64,000 nt of DNA. Source: Cryobacterium sp. PH31-AA6 (GTDB lineage Bacteria > Actinomycetota > Actinomycetes > Actinomycetales > Microbacteriaceae). The position numbers and the translations under genes are program-made. The DNA lies in contig NZ_JASISS010000005.1 in assembly GCF_030063195.1 (NCBI RefSeq), forward strand, positions 1 to 64,000. The letters run 5' to 3'. Positions 1 to 9,468 of this stretch are shown here, piece after piece; the stretch's first letter is position 1, and the number at the start of each line of letters is the position of its first letter. The notes beneath the pieces were generated by a model that made no database searches, was not told the origin of the DNA, and saw only the letters and a list, made by a program, of their open reading frames with translations.

Positions 1-135
1 ATACCCTTTCGTATGATCCGCCGGGAGTGGGTCACCTGCGGTGGCTCGACCACCTCGCGGGCAGCCGATTTGTTCGGCGAAGCACTGATCCCGATCGAGT
101 TTGAGACAATAACTGTGGCCCTCAGGGCCGAGTGA
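1..135 (+). CDS. C-terminal end of an upstream gene, possibly a LacI-type regulator
   Basis: The reading frame is open from the window edge to a TGA at 133-135 and gives 44 residues. The segment EWVTCGGST loosely resembles the E-L-V-V-R-G-S-T motif near the C-terminus of LacI-family sugar repressors, and such regulators often precede sugar ABC operons like the one that follows. That similarity is weak, so the identity is a guess. The gene lies on the same strand as the ABC genes and ends about 50 bp before them. Confidence 0.4.
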   Translation: MPFRMIRREWVTCGGSTTSRAADLFGEALIPIEFETITVALRAE

Positions 136-186
136 ATCCAGCAACCCTTCGAGTGCACTGAACTCGGGGCAGTCCCGAGGAACAAA

Positions 187-1158
187 ATGAAGCACTCAAC
201 ACGTTGGCTGGCGGCCCTGGTCGTCATCCCGATCGCACTCACCGGCTGCACCGCCAACGGCGTCAAGGACGCCGGCACGACCGGAGTTGCCTCCGGTGAG
301 AAGGCGACCATCGCCGTCGTCACGCACGGCACAGCGGGCGATGCCTTCTGGGATGTCGTCAAGAGCGGAGCCGAGCAGGCGGGCAAGGATCTGGGAGCGA
401 CCATCACCTATCAGGGTGACGGCGACCCGGTCAAGCAAAGCCAACTCATCGACGCTGCGGTCGCCTCCAGGCCGGACGGCCTGATTGTGTCCATGGCGAA
501 CCCGGACGGCGTCAAGGGTGCCGTCGAGAAAGCCGTCGCTGCGGGAATTCCGGTCATCACCATCAACTCCGGCCTCGAGAAATCCGAGGAGTTCGGTGCG
601 CAGACCCACATCGGGCAGAGCGAATTCATCGCGGGCCAGGCTGCAGGCGAGAAATTGGCCGCGGCCGGCGTGAAGAACGCGATCTGCGTGATCCACGAGG
701 CCGGAAACTCCGGCCTGGAAGAGCGCTGTAAGGGCGCCGCAGACACGCTCGGGGGCACCATGAGCAATCTGCAGGTCGACGTGGCCAACCTCGCGGACAC
801 GCAAAACACCATCAAGAGCAAGCTCCTCGCTGATCCGTCCGTCGACGGTGTGCTCACGCTCAATTCGTCGATCGCTGTGGCCGCGAGCCAGGCTGTGACC
901 GAGGCGAAGAGCAAGGCGACCCTGGCGACATTTGACGTCTCCGCAGACATCACAACGCTCATCGAGGATGGGAAGATTCTGTTCGCCGTGGATCAGCAGC
1001 CGTACTCCCAGGGGTACCTCCCGGTCGTGTTCCTTGTGCTGGAGAAGCGCAACGGCGACGTCGTCGGCGGCGGGCAGCCCGTCTACTCCGGCCCGGCCTT
1101 CGTGACCAAGGAGAACGCTGCGAAGGTCGCGAAGTTCGCGAAGAGCGGTACGCGATGA
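187..1158 (+). CDS. Sugar ABC transporter substrate-binding lipoprotein
   Basis: This is a 323-residue extracytoplasmic sugar-binding protein of the Peripla_BP_4 (ribose/inositol-binding-like) family. The N-terminus is a lipoprotein signal peptide: KH, a hydrophobic stretch, then the lipobox LTGC with the lipidated Cys near residue 21. The mature part has the two-lobed periplasmic-binding-protein pattern, including [12 protein letters not shown] and a G-I-P-V-I-T-I-N-S strand. A GAGGAA ribosome-binding site lies just before the ATG. Its last codon overlaps the permease start (ATGA), so it heads a three-gene importer operon. The substrate cannot be read from sequence; a pentose, hexose or inositol is plausible. 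Confidence 0.9.
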   Translation: MKHSTRWLAALVVIPIALTGCTANGVKDAGTTGVASGEKATIAVVTHGTAGDAFWDVVKSGAEQAGKDLGATITYQGDGDPVKQSQLIDAAVASRPDGLIVSMANPDGVKGAVEKAVAAGIPVITINSGLEKSEEFGAQTHIGQSEFIAGQAAGEKLAAAGVKNAICVIHEAGNSGLEERCKGAADTLGGTMSNLQVDVANLADTQNTIKSKLLADPSVDGVLTLNSSIAVAASQAVTEAKSKATLATFDVSADITTLIEDGKILFAVDQQPYSQGYLPVVFLVLEKRNGDVVGGGQPVYSGPAFVTKENAAKVAKFAKSGTR

Positions 1159-2201
1159 CCCCAACAGCCACTGTGTCCCAGGGTGCGGACGAACGCATCC
1201 GAAAGGCCGGCCCGCTGATCACGATGCTGCGCCGACCCGAGGTCGGAGCGGCGGTTGCCGCCCTGGCGATCTTCCTCTTCTTCTCGCTCTCGACCCAGAC
1301 CTTCCTGACTCCCGCGGGCGTCTCGACCTGGCTCTATTCGTCCTCCCTGTTCGGCGTCATGGCCGTCGCCGTTGCCCTGCTCATGATCGGTGGCGAGTTC
1401 GACCTCTCCGCGGGAGCCATGACCGGCACCACCGGACTCATAGTGGGAGTGATCACCACCGAGTGGGGCGTGAACATCTGGCTCGCAATGGTGATAGCCC
1501 TCGTGGTGGCGCTGGCCATCGGCGCCGGCAACGGCTACATCGTGATGAGGACGGGCCTGCCCAGCTTCATCGTGACGCTGGCGACCTTCTTCATTCTTCA
1601 GGGACTCAACCTCGCCGTGACAAAACAGATCACGGGCACCGTTGCGATTCAGGGCCTGAGCGCGGTTCCAGGCTTCGACGCCGTCAAGATCTTCTTCGGG
1701 TCGTCCTTTCCGTTCCTCGGGATGGACCTGAAGATCTCCGTGGTCTGGTGGGTCATTATTGTTGCCCTTGCCACCTGGGTCCTCCTCCGCACGAAGGCCG
1801 GGAACTGGATCTTCGCGGTTGGCGGGGCGGTAGCGAGTGCTCGCGAGATGGGTGTTCCGGTGCTGAAAACCAAGGTCGGCCTGTTCATGGTCACGGCCGG
1901 AGCCGGTTGGCTGGTGGGAATGCTGCAGCTCTTCGACGTATCCACCGTGCAGGCGACGACCGGCATCGGCCAGGAGTTCATTTACATCATCTGCGCGGTG
2001 GTCGGCGGATGCCTGCTCACGGGTGGTTACGGCTCCGCCTTCGGCGCGGCCCTCGGTGCGCTCATCTACGGAATGACCCTGCAGGGCATCGTCTTCGCCC
2101 AATGGGACAACAACTGGTTGAAGGCGTTCCTCGGCGGGATGCTCCTGCTCGCCGTTCTCGTCAACCTCTACGTTCGCAGGCAGGCAGGAGTCCGATCATG
2201 A
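1155..2201 (+). CDS. Sugar ABC transporter permease (RbsC-like)
   Basis: This is a 348-residue integral membrane protein of the BPD_transp_2 family, the permease type of ribose, xylose and inositol importers. It has about eight to ten hydrophobic segments. The motif [13 protein letters not shown] near residue 80 matches the G-G-I-D-L-S-V-G signature of the family, and [17 protein letters not shown] matches the C-terminal loop. It overlaps the binding protein by 4 bp and the ATPase by 4 bp, so the three subunits are translationally coupled. It presumably pairs as a homodimer with the single-domain ATPase that follows. Confidence 0.9.
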   Translation: MTPTATVSQGADERIRKAGPLITMLRRPEVGAAVAALAIFLFFSLSTQTFLTPAGVSTWLYSSSLFGVMAVAVALLMIGGEFDLSAGAMTGTTGLIVGVITTEWGVNIWLAMVIALVVALAIGAGNGYIVMRTGLPSFIVTLATFFILQGLNLAVTKQITGTVAIQGLSAVPGFDAVKIFFGSSFPFLGMDLKISVVWWVIIVALATWVLLRTKAGNWIFAVGGAVASAREMGVPVLKTKVGLFMVTAGAGWLVGMLQLFDVSTVQATTGIGQEFIYIICAVVGGCLLTGGYGSAFGAALGALIYGMTLQGIVFAQWDNNWLKAFLGGMLLLAVLVNLYVRRQAGVRS

Positions 2202-3022
2202 CCGAGAAGATCTCAGCCGGCGCCCCGCCCATCCTCGAAGTGCGAGACATCGGCAAGGCCTACGGTTCGATCATCGCGTTGCAGGGCGTCAGCGCGTCGG
2301 TCAGCGCCGGGGAGGTTCTCTGCGTTCTCGGCGACAACGGCGCAGGCAAGTCCACGTTCATCAAGATCCTCGCCGGAGCGCACCAGCACTCGGAGGGCAC
2401 GCTTCTCGCCTTCGGTGAGGAGCGCAGATTCTCCAATCCACGCGAGGCACTGGACCTCGGAATCGCCACGGTCTATCAAGACCTGGCCGTGGTGCCGCTG
2501 ATGCCGGTCTGGCGTAACTTCTTTCTCGGTTCTGAGTTGACTCGGGGGGTCGGGCCGTTTCGCAGGCTCGATGTCCAGGCGATGCGCACGATCACCAGGG
2601 ACGAACTCGCCAAGATGGGGATCGATCTTCGGGACGTCGATCAACCCGTCGGCACGCTCTCCGGGGGAGAGCGGCAGTCGGTCGCCATCGCACGAGCAGT
2701 GCACTTCGGCGCCAAGGTCGTCATCCTCGACGAGCCGACCTCTGCGCTCGGCGTCAAACAGGCCGGTGTCGTACTCACCTACATCGCCCGCGCACGGGAC
2801 CGCGGGCTTGGCGTGGTGTTCATCACCCACAACCCGCACCACGCCTATCCCGTCGGCGATCGCTTTCTGCTCCTGAACAGAGGTACGAGCCTGGGCGATT
2901 TCGCAAAGAGTGAAATCACGATCGAAGAGATGACCGGACTGATGGCGGGAGGCGCGGAACTCGAGGCGCTCGCCCACGAACTGGAGCGACCGACCGGCGC
3001 GTCCGGGGCCCCGGCGCCCTGA
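2198..3022 (+). CDS. Sugar ABC transporter ATP-binding protein
   Basis: This is a 274-residue ABC ATPase energising the importer. Walker A is GDNGAGKST near residue 45, the signature is LSGGE, and Walker B is [12 protein letters not shown]. The start is the ATG at 2198, because it overlaps the permease stop as ATGA; the frame stays open far upstream but only as a shadow of the permease. Unlike RbsA or XylG, which carry two tandem ATPase domains, it has one, as in the FrcA-type importers. The operon ends here, and a convergent gene lies 23 bp downstream. Confidence 0.92.
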   Translation: MTEKISAGAPPILEVRDIGKAYGSIIALQGVSASVSAGEVLCVLGDNGAGKSTFIKILAGAHQHSEGTLLAFGEERRFSNPREALDLGIATVYQDLAVVPLMPVWRNFFLGSELTRGVGPFRRLDVQAMRTITRDELAKMGIDLRDVDQPVGTLSGGERQSVAIARAVHFGAKVVILDEPTSALGVKQAGVVLTYIARARDRGLGVVFITHNPHHAYPVGDRFLLLNRGTSLGDFAKSEITIEEMTGLMAGGAELEALAHELERPTGASGAPAP

Positions 3023-3045
3023 CCGTTCCCCTCCGCCAGCCGCTC

Positions 3046-3912
3046 TCAGGCGATCGTCACCGCTGACCCGCTGACCACGATCCCCCCGGAGCGGGGGATC
3101 TCGACCGTGAGCAGGCTCGGCCGCCCCACATGCTCACCCTGGTGCACCACGACCGTCGCGGGCGCGGCAATCGAGCCGGTCGCGCGGAGGTAGCCGCCCA
3201 GCGAAGCCGCCGCCGATCCGGTCGCGGGGTCCTCGGTCAGGGTGCCCACCGGAAACAGGTTGCGCGCCGCGAAATCGGTCGGGGTGGTCGCGTGCAGCAC
3301 GGAGACGGTTCCCTGCCAGCCCTGGGCATCCATCAGCGTGCGCATCGATGCCGGGTCGAAGGTGAACCCGTCGAACCGTGCCCGATCCCGCACGACCACG
3401 ATCGGATGCCAATTGCCTGCGAAGGCAGAGCGCAACGGATACCGCGCGTCCAGGTCGCTGCGCATGAGCCCGAGCAGGGAGAGCAGTTCGTTCTCGATCT
3501 CGGGCTCGAGCGGCGCCAGCTCCGGCTCCACGCTCGTGAACGCGGCGACGATCCCGGCCGCTCCGGCCGTCGTCTCGATCACGACCGGGCCGACGGGGGT
3601 GTCGAACACGAAGGTGCCCACCCCCTCCCGCTCTGCGAGAGCGATCGCGGTGGCGATCGTCGCGTGTCCGCAGAACGGCACCTCCGCAACCGGGGAGAAG
3701 AAACGGATCCGGAGTCGGCGCGGGTCCCCTGTGACGTCGCGCTCGGTCACGAACGCGGTCTCGGCGTAACCGACCTCGGCGGCGATGCCCTGCATGGCCG
3801 AGCCGTCAAGCTCGCCGGCCGACAGGACGATTCCGGCCGGATTGCCTCCCTCCGGCGTGGCGGCGAACGCGGCATACCGCAGCACGGCTGGTGGTTCCTC
3901 GGTGGTAGTCAC
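3046..3912 (-). CDS. PhzF family isomerase-like protein
   Basis: This 288-residue protein belongs to the PhzF (phenazine biosynthesis-like, diaminopimelate-epimerase fold) family. The family hallmark FSPVAEVPFCGHAT is near residue 70, NPAG occurs near residue 24, and the catalytic glutamate is in the E-V-G-Y-A-E-T-A-F-V segment. A second-lobe motif, EDPATGSAAASLGGYL, is also present. Most family members outside phenazine clusters have no known substrate, and no phenazine genes are near. The start is a GTG at 3912 with only a weak ribosome-binding site. It is transcribed away from the Moco operon. Confidence 0.85.
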   Translation of the reverse strand: MTTTEEPPAVLRYAAFAATPEGGNPAGIVLSAGELDGSAMQGIAAEVGYAETAFVTERDVTGDPRRLRIRFFSPVAEVPFCGHATIATAIALAEREGVGTFVFDTPVGPVVIETTAGAAGIVAAFTSVEPELAPLEPEIENELLSLLGLMRSDLDARYPLRSAFAGNWHPIVVVRDRARFDGFTFDPASMRTLMDAQGWQGTVSVLHATTPTDFAARNLFPVGTLTEDPATGSAAASLGGYLRATGSIAAPATVVVHQGEHVGRPSLLTVEIPRSGGIVVSGSAVTIA

Positions 3913-3975
3913 AACGATCCGTTCTCTGGGCTTTCGGCACGCTCTGGGACACCGTAGACCATGGGAAGGCGCGGC

Positions 3976-3989
3976 GGTAGGCTCCTACC
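3976..3989. promoter_or_regulatory. Candidate promoter/operator of the Moco redox operon
   Basis: The perfect inverted repeat GGTAGGCTCCTACC contains a TAGGCT hexamer of the T-A-n-n-n-T type. A TAGACC hexamer lies 17 bp upstream, giving a plausible sigma-70 promoter reading right into the gene at 4035. No regulator gene is adjacent. The site is supported only by pattern. Confidence 0.35.
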
Positions 3990-4034
3990 ACTTGGCCCTG
4001 TCGGCCCGGTGTCTGTGTTGCGGAGGAGAAGACC

Positions 4035-4628
4035 ATGGGCATCATTTCGCCAGGATTTTTCGGTCGTAGACGAAGGGACGTGCCCGGACTGCCTCCTGGT
4101 CAGCACCTGACCGAGGATTTCCCCGTCCTGTCCGCGGGGCCCACTCCGAGAATTCGTGAGGACGAGTGGGAATTCACCATCAGGACCGAGGCCGGCGGGG
4201 CTCATCGGTGGAGCTGGGAGGAGTTCATCACGCTGCCGCAGGAAGACGTGACCGTCGACATCCACTGCGTCACCAGCTGGTCGAAGCTCGGCACCGGCTG
4301 GCGCGGGGTCTCCCTCGACACCTTGCTCGACTCGGTCGAGTCGACGGCCGAGTACAGCATGGCTCACAGCTACGGCGGCTACACGACGAATGTGCCGGTC
4401 GCGGATCTGCGCGATGGAAAGGCCTGGATCGTGCATCAATTCGACGGCTCGGCGCTGGCGGCCGAACACGGCGGGCCCGCCCGGCTCCTGATTCCCCACC
4501 TCTACTTCTGGAAGAGCGCCAAGTGGGTGCGCGGCCTCGAGTTGCTCCGTCACGATGCTCCGGGATTCTGGGAAAGCAACGGGTATCACCTGCACGGCGA
4601 CCCCTGGCGCGAAGAGCGGTACTGGTGA
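4035..4628 (+). CDS. Molybdopterin-dependent oxidoreductase, sulfite-oxidase (YedY/MsrP-like) fold
   Basis: This 197-residue protein matches the Oxidored_molyb (sulfite oxidase/MsrP) domain. The conserved Moco-ligating cysteine lies in DIHCVTSWSK near residue 78, and the family's R-L-L-I-P-H-L-Y-F-W-K-S-A-K-W-V segment follows near residue 155. There is no signal peptide or twin-arginine motif, so unlike MsrP it should act in the cytoplasm. A strong GGAGGAG ribosome-binding site precedes the ATG. It overlaps the FAD reductase start by 4 bp, so the two probably form one electron-transfer unit. The substrate is unknown. Confidence 0.88.
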   Translation: MGIISPGFFGRRRRDVPGLPPGQHLTEDFPVLSAGPTPRIREDEWEFTIRTEAGGAHRWSWEEFITLPQEDVTVDIHCVTSWSKLGTGWRGVSLDTLLDSVESTAEYSMAHSYGGYTTNVPVADLRDGKAWIVHQFDGSALAAEHGGPARLLIPHLYFWKSAKWVRGLELLRHDAPGFWESNGYHLHGDPWREERYW

Positions 4629-5362
4629 GAAGCGGCTGGAACGTGGCAGACGTCCTGGAGGTGCGAGTCGAGACGCCGACTGCCCGGACGATCCGGTTGC
4701 GGTTGCCGGGACTCACCGGGCACCTCGCCGGACAACATATCGACGTGCGACTCACCGCGGAGGACGGGTACAGCGCGGTCCGCTCCTACTCGGTGGCGTC
4801 GGCCCTGCCAGGCGACGAACTGGAGATCACCGTGGAGGAACTGGCCGATGGGGAGGTGTCGCCCTATCTCGTCACAGGGCTCTCGCCCGGCGACCGGCTC
4901 GAGGTGCGAGGCCCGATCGGCGGCTGGTTCGTCTGGCGCCCGGAAGACCACTCTCCTGTGCAGCTCATTGCCGGGGGATCGGGCGTCGTGCCACTGATGG
5001 CGATGATCCGCGCCCACGAGGCATCCGCCAACCCGTCGGAGTTTCGGCTGCTCTACTCGGTGCGCGACCCGGAATCCGCCTTCTACCGCAGCGAACTCGA
5101 GTCGATGTCCCGATCGTCGCACCGATTCACGCTGACCTGGGTCTACACGCGCCGGGTGCCGCCGGGCTGGCCGACTCCCGCCGGGCGACTGGATGCCGCG
5201 ACCCTCGAATCCGTCGTGTTTCCACCCGGGATCGCCCCGGCCGTGTATGTGTGCGGCGCCACCGGTTTCGTCGAGGCCATTGCGGACCGACTCGTTCAGG
5301 CCGGGCATTCGCCGGACCGGATCAGAGCCGAGCGCTACGGAGGAATGGACGGAAGTTCATGA
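4625..5362 (+). CDS. FAD/NAD-binding ferredoxin-reductase-like oxidoreductase
   Basis: This is a 245-residue flavoprotein of the ferredoxin-NADP reductase superfamily. RSYSVAS near residue 54 is the FAD-binding R-x-Y-S motif, GPIGGWF follows, and GGSGVVPLMAMIR near residue 120 is the nucleotide-binding loop. YVCGATGFVEA is the C-terminal motif. It lacks the plant-type 2Fe-2S domain found in many relatives, so it must pass electrons directly or through another carrier. The start is the GTG at 4625 that overlaps the previous stop as GTGA. By context it feeds electrons to, or takes them from, the Moco protein. Confidence 0.88.
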   Translation: MRSGWNVADVLEVRVETPTARTIRLRLPGLTGHLAGQHIDVRLTAEDGYSAVRSYSVASALPGDELEITVEELADGEVSPYLVTGLSPGDRLEVRGPIGGWFVWRPEDHSPVQLIAGGSGVVPLMAMIRAHEASANPSEFRLLYSVRDPESAFYRSELESMSRSSHRFTLTWVYTRRVPPGWPTPAGRLDAATLESVVFPPGIAPAVYVCGATGFVEAIADRLVQAGHSPDRIRAERYGGMDGSS

Positions 5363-5658
5363 TCGAGTCACACGACGGGGCGTTGATGGCCGCGGGCAAC
5401 GATGACTATCTCGACGGGAACGCCGCCGCGGGGCCCCTCTCCGAGCTGTTTGCCCTCGACGTGACCGTTGCCCGTGGGCAATGCGAGCACTGCGGTGCCG
5501 TCGCGGTGCTGGCGGGTGCGCGCTGGTATCCGAACTCACACGGTGTGATCCTGAGCTGCTCCATCTGCGATGGAGTGCTCCTGCGCCTTGTCGAGCGCGA
5601 TGGCCGGCGTTGGCTCGACCTGCGCGGTCTCGGCTTCCTGGAGTTCGGCCCCGGCTAG
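5359..5658 (+). CDS. DUF6510 family zinc-ribbon protein
   Basis: This 99-residue protein carries two Cys pairs, CEHC and CSIC, about 30 residues apart, which form a likely zinc ribbon. I recognise it as DUF6510, a small actinobacterial family of unknown function. Its ATG overlaps the reductase stop as ATGA, so it is the third gene of the Moco/FAD operon. It could be an assembly factor or a structural subunit; nothing in the sequence decides this. It ends just before a strong bidirectional terminator. Confidence 0.8.
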   Translation: MIESHDGALMAAGNDDYLDGNAAAGPLSELFALDVTVARGQCEHCGAVAVLAGARWYPNSHGVILSCSICDGVLLRLVERDGRRWLDLRGLGFLEFGPG

Positions 5659-5706
5659 GCGAGCGCGGTCCCTATGTCCCGGGCCGGTGGTGCTCCAGGC
5701 CCAAAA

Positions 5707-5732
5707 AAGGCCCCCACCGAAGTGGGGGCCTT
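5707..5732. terminator. Bidirectional intrinsic terminator
   Basis: A perfect 11-bp stem, AAGGCCCCCAC paired with GTGGGGGCCTT, is closed by a CGAA tetraloop. An A-run on the left and a T-rich stretch on the right let it work in both directions. It separates the convergent DUF6510 gene and the GH65 gene. Confidence 0.9.
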
Positions 5733-5749
5733 CTCTCGTTACCGGCTGG

Positions 5750-8248
5750 TCAGTCCTGGGTCTCGAAGTCGAACTCGTGGGAGATCGTCGGGATCGAGGA
5801 GGTGATGACGGTGCCGTCCGCGCGGTGGCCGCCCTCGAATGCAGCCGCCGAGGGGGCGCCCGGGTCGCGGAGACCCTGGTGGGACAGCGGGACCGTCACG
5901 GGGTGGCCGGCCCGAAGGTCGAACTGCACGCCGCGCACGGCGAGCTTTGCGGTGTCGCCGTCTTCGATGGTGAGCACGATCTCCTCCTGCCTGAGGTCGA
6001 ATCGCACCCGGGTGCCCTTGAGCGTGATCCGGAAGGTGAGTTCCTCCCAGTCGACGGGCAGGCGCGGGTCGAGGGTGATCCGCCCGTTGTGGTCGCGCAG
6101 GCCGCCGAAGCCGTAGACGAGCGCACTCCAGACGCCGCCGGCCGACGCAACGTGCACGCCGTCCGCAGCGTTGTGGTGGAGGTCGGCGAGGTCGACGAAG
6201 AGGCCGGAGGTGAAGTGCTTGAGCGCGAGCTCGTGGTAGCCGACCTCGGCCGCGATGATCGACTGGACGACGTCGGACAGGGTCGAGTCGCCGGTCGTGA
6301 TCGGGTCGTAGTAGTCGAAGTCCGCGCGCTTCTGTTCGGCCGTGAATTGGTCGCCCTGCAGGAGGAGGGCGAGCACGACATCGGCCTGCTTGAGCACCTG
6401 GAAGCGGTAGATCACGAGGGGATGGTAGTGGAGCAGGAGCGGCCGGTGAGCGTCCGGCGTCGCCGAGAGGTCCCAGCGTTCCTTCTCCAGGAACTGGGCA
6501 TCCTGCGGGTGGATGCCGAGCGTCTCGTCGAACGGGATGTGCATTGCCTCAGCGGCGAAGGCCCACTCCACGACCTCCGTCTGGTCGAGGCCGAGTCGCG
6601 CGACCATGGCGTCGTAGGACTCGATGTCGATGTAGCGCAGACGCCGCACGGCCGTCACGGCTGAGCGGAGGTTCGCCCTGGCCATGATGTTCGTGTACAG
6701 GTTGTCGTTGACGACGGTCGTGTACTCGTCGGGTCCGGTGACGCCGTGGATGTGGAACACGTCGTTGCCGTTTCCGCGCCAGAACCCGAGGTCAGCCCAC
6801 ATCCGGGCGGTCTCGACGAGGATGTCGATCGCCTCCCGGGAGAGGAAATCCTCGTCGCCGGTGGCGGAAACATACTGGCCGAGGGCATAGGAGACGTCGG
6901 CATCGATGTGATACTGCGCTGTTCCGGCGGCGTAATAGGCCGAGGACTCGAGGCCGTTGATCGTGCGCCACGGGAAGAGGGCACCGAGCTGGTTGAGCTC
7001 ACGGGCGCGGACGCGCGCATGCTCGAGCATCGCGTGCCGGAAGCGCAGGGCGTTTCGGGCGGCGTTCGGGGACGTGTAGGTGAGGAACGGCAGCACATAG
7101 ACCTCGGTGTCCCAGAAGTAGTGGCCGCCATAGCCGGAGCCGGAGACCCCCTTCGCGGACACTCCCTGGCCGTCGGCGCGCATCGAGGCCTGGGCGAGCT
7201 GGAACAGGTTCCATCGGGTGGCCTGCTGCAGCGAGGGCTGGCCGGCCAGCTGGACATCCGTGCGGGCCCAGAAGGCGCTGAGCCAGTCGCGCTGCGCGGT
7301 GAGGATGGACTCGAGGCCCTCGTCCCGAGCGCGGTCGAGCGTGCGGTCGCAGCGGTCGGCGAGCTCGTGAGTGGGCACGCCGACCGAGGTGTGGTAGCTC
7401 AGGGTCTTGGTCAGGCGGATGACGTTGCCCTGCGTGGCCTTGATCTTGTAGACGTGCTTCGCGACGTCGTCCCCGATCTGCGAGGACTCCTCGAACTCGT
7501 CGGCAGTGTCGATCGCGTGGTCTGCGCCGCAGGCGATGGTCATGCCCGAGTTGGTGCAGCGGAAACCGAGGAGGTAGCGGCCGTCCGAGGCTCGCTTGAA
7601 CCGCGGCTGCAGCACCCGCTCGGTGAATGACTCGGCCTTGCGCGGGTCGAAGTCCTTGCCGTTGGTGGCCTTGGGCTGGTCGTACTCGCCGATGCCGTCC
7701 TGGCGGTTGAGAATCTGGCTGGAGATGACGATCGAGGCATCCGCATCGAGCAGGGTCACCTCGTACTGCAGCACGGCGAGGTGACGTTCGGTGAAGGAGA
7801 CCATCCGGCGGGACCGGATCAGCACTCGCTTGCCCGATGGCGTCCGCCAGACGAGGGAGCGCGAGAGCACGCCGTCGGCGAAGTCCAGGCGGCGTTCGTA
7901 GCTGAGCAGGTCGGCGAGGGTCAGCACGAGGGGCTCGTCGTCGACGTAGATGCGAATGACCTTGGCATCGGGGGCGTTGACGATGGTCTGGCCGACGCGA
8001 GCGAAACCGTAGGCCTCCTCCGCGTGCCGGATCGGCCAGGTCTCGTGGAAGCCGTTGATGAAGGTGCCCTGCACGTGGCCGTCGCGACCCTCGTCGACGT
8101 TGCCGCGCAGACCGAGGTAGCCGTTGCCGACCGCGAACAGGGTCTCGGTGCGGCCCATGTCGTCGCCGGAGAACGCTGTCTCGACCAGCGCCCACTCATC
8201 GACGGGGAACCGGTTGCGGTCCAGGGGATCCGAGGGGTTCAGGTTCAT
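5750..8248 (-). CDS. Glycoside hydrolase family 65 protein (disaccharide phosphorylase type)
   Basis: This 832-residue protein has the full GH65 layout: an N-terminal beta-sandwich, a helical (alpha/alpha)6 barrel and a short C-terminal domain. YFWDTEVYVLPF near residue 370 and TGPDEYTTVVNDN near residue 500 are family hallmarks; the Glu in the latter is the general acid. GH65 members phosphorolyse maltose, trehalose, kojibiose or nigerose to beta-glucose 1-phosphate. The 4-bp overlap with a beta-phosphoglucomutase-type gene supports phosphorolysis rather than hydrolysis. The exact disaccharide cannot be assigned from sequence. Confidence 0.93.
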   Translation of the reverse strand: MNLNPSDPLDRNRFPVDEWALVETAFSGDDMGRTETLFAVGNGYLGLRGNVDEGRDGHVQGTFINGFHETWPIRHAEEAYGFARVGQTIVNAPDAKVIRIYVDDEPLVLTLADLLSYERRLDFADGVLSRSLVWRTPSGKRVLIRSRRMVSFTERHLAVLQYEVTLLDADASIVISSQILNRQDGIGEYDQPKATNGKDFDPRKAESFTERVLQPRFKRASDGRYLLGFRCTNSGMTIACGADHAIDTADEFEESSQIGDDVAKHVYKIKATQGNVIRLTKTLSYHTSVGVPTHELADRCDRTLDRARDEGLESILTAQRDWLSAFWARTDVQLAGQPSLQQATRWNLFQLAQASMRADGQGVSAKGVSGSGYGGHYFWDTEVYVLPFLTYTSPNAARNALRFRHAMLEHARVRARELNQLGALFPWRTINGLESSAYYAAGTAQYHIDADVSYALGQYVSATGDEDFLSREAIDILVETARMWADLGFWRGNGNDVFHIHGVTGPDEYTTVVNDNLYTNIMARANLRSAVTAVRRLRYIDIESYDAMVARLGLDQTEVVEWAFAAEAMHIPFDETLGIHPQDAQFLEKERWDLSATPDAHRPLLLHYHPLVIYRFQVLKQADVVLALLLQGDQFTAEQKRADFDYYDPITTGDSTLSDVVQSIIAAEVGYHELALKHFTSGLFVDLADLHHNAADGVHVASAGGVWSALVYGFGGLRDHNGRITLDPRLPVDWEELTFRITLKGTRVRFDLRQEEIVLTIEDGDTAKLAVRGVQFDLRAGHPVTVPLSHQGLRDPGAPSAAAFEGGHRADGTVITSSIPTISHEFDFETQD

Positions 8249-9054
8249 GCGTTCGCCTCCGTGGTGGCTGAGGTGGTGTTCGGGATGGAATTAGCGGCTG
8301 CGTGCACGAGCTCGTCGAGGTCGGAGACCACGATGTCGGCGCCCGCGTCGAGCAGCGTCTGCCTGCCCACGCCCCGGTCGACGCCGAGCACGAGCCCGAA
8401 GTTGCCGGCGCGGCCGGCCTGGATGCCCGACTGGGCGTCTTCGACGACGACGCACTCGGCAGCGGTGAGCCCGAGCAACTCGGCGCCCAGCTCGTAGGTG
8501 GCGGGGGCCGGCTTGCCGGCCAGCCCGCGGGAGGCGGAGAGGAGGCCGTCGACGACGACCTCGAAGCGGTCGCGGATGCCGGCGGCGGCGAGAGTCATTT
8601 CGCCGTTGCGTGAGCTGGTGACGACGGCGACGAGGAGTCCGGTCTTCGTGGCGAGGTCGAGGAACTCCAGCGAGCCCGGGTACGGCGTCACGCCCTCCTC
8701 GGCCAGGGTCTCATTGAAGGCCTCGTTCTTGCGGTTGCCGAGGCCGCAGACAGTGTCCAGGTCGGGGGAGTCCGTCGGCAGGCCGTCGGGGAGGGTGATG
8801 CCGCGCGAGGCGAGCAGTGAGCGCACGCCGTCGTAGCGGGGCTTGCCGTCGATGTACTCGAAGTAGTCGTTGTCACTGTAGGCGGGAGAGACGCCCTGTT
8901 CCTCGAGGAATGGGGTGAAAAGCCGCGACCAGGCGTGCATGTGCACTTCGGCGGTCGGGGTGAGCACGCCGTCGAGGTCGAAGAGCACGCCGCGCAGGCT
9001 GTGCAGGCGGTCGAGTGCTTCGGCGTGGGAAAGGGGGTTCTGCGGAGATGTCAT
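8245..9054 (-). CDS. Beta-phosphoglucomutase-type HAD enzyme
   Basis: This 269-residue HAD-superfamily protein begins its core with FDLDGVLTPT near residue 23, where the two Asp are nucleophile and acid/base. It also has the threonine/serine motif VVTSSRNG, GKPAPATYELGAELLG with the lysine, and VVEDAQSGIQAGRAG with the metal-binding acids. It would convert beta-glucose 1-phosphate, the product of the GH65 partner, to glucose 6-phosphate. The GH65 start overlaps its stop (ATGA), so the two are co-translated. Sugar-phosphate phosphatase activity is the alternative. Confidence 0.88.
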   Translation of the reverse strand: MTSPQNPLSHAEALDRLHSLRGVLFDLDGVLTPTAEVHMHAWSRLFTPFLEEQGVSPAYSDNDYFEYIDGKPRYDGVRSLLASRGITLPDGLPTDSPDLDTVCGLGNRKNEAFNETLAEEGVTPYPGSLEFLDLATKTGLLVAVVTSSRNGEMTLAAAGIRDRFEVVVDGLLSASRGLAGKPAPATYELGAELLGLTAAECVVVEDAQSGIQAGRAGNFGLVLGVDRGVGRQTLLDAGADIVVSDLDELVHAAANSIPNTTSATTEANA

Positions 9055-9468
9055 GTGTGGTGCCCTGCTCGGTCTCGGCCTGGATAAGGGGTTCAGCTTG
9101 TCGATTGACGGTGAATCAGGATGCGGGCCAAGGTGGGGGTTCTGCCACTGAGTTGTCGCTGGGAAGTGTCATCGCTGGGGAAAGAGCCTTTCCAGCCACC
9201 GGTGCTCGGCTGCAGGCGGAGCACCACGGAGTTGTGGCTTGAGTGCTGTGATCGGGAGGCGGCCGTGCGGTGGTGGGATCTCAGCCAACGGCGGCAAAGA
9301 TTGCGATTGACGCGATGCGGACCAGGTCCGGGGAATGCATACGTCGTGATAACAGCAATAATTCTATGCCCAGGACGGCGCTTTTCCACCCGTGGGTTTG
9401 GTGTTGCCCGACCGCGGGGCAGACGGAAGTGCGGGGATCGGCCGTCGACAACGGCCGATCCGGTCCAC
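9055..9468. other. Gene-free interval upstream of the GH65 operon
   Basis: No open frame here shows coding character. An AT-richer patch near 9340-9390 holds a minus-strand promoter candidate: TGGAAA (9383-9388) and TAGAAT (9361-9366) with a 16-bp spacer, which would give a leader of about 300 nt before the HAD gene. I see no riboswitch or terminator. Confidence 0.4.
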
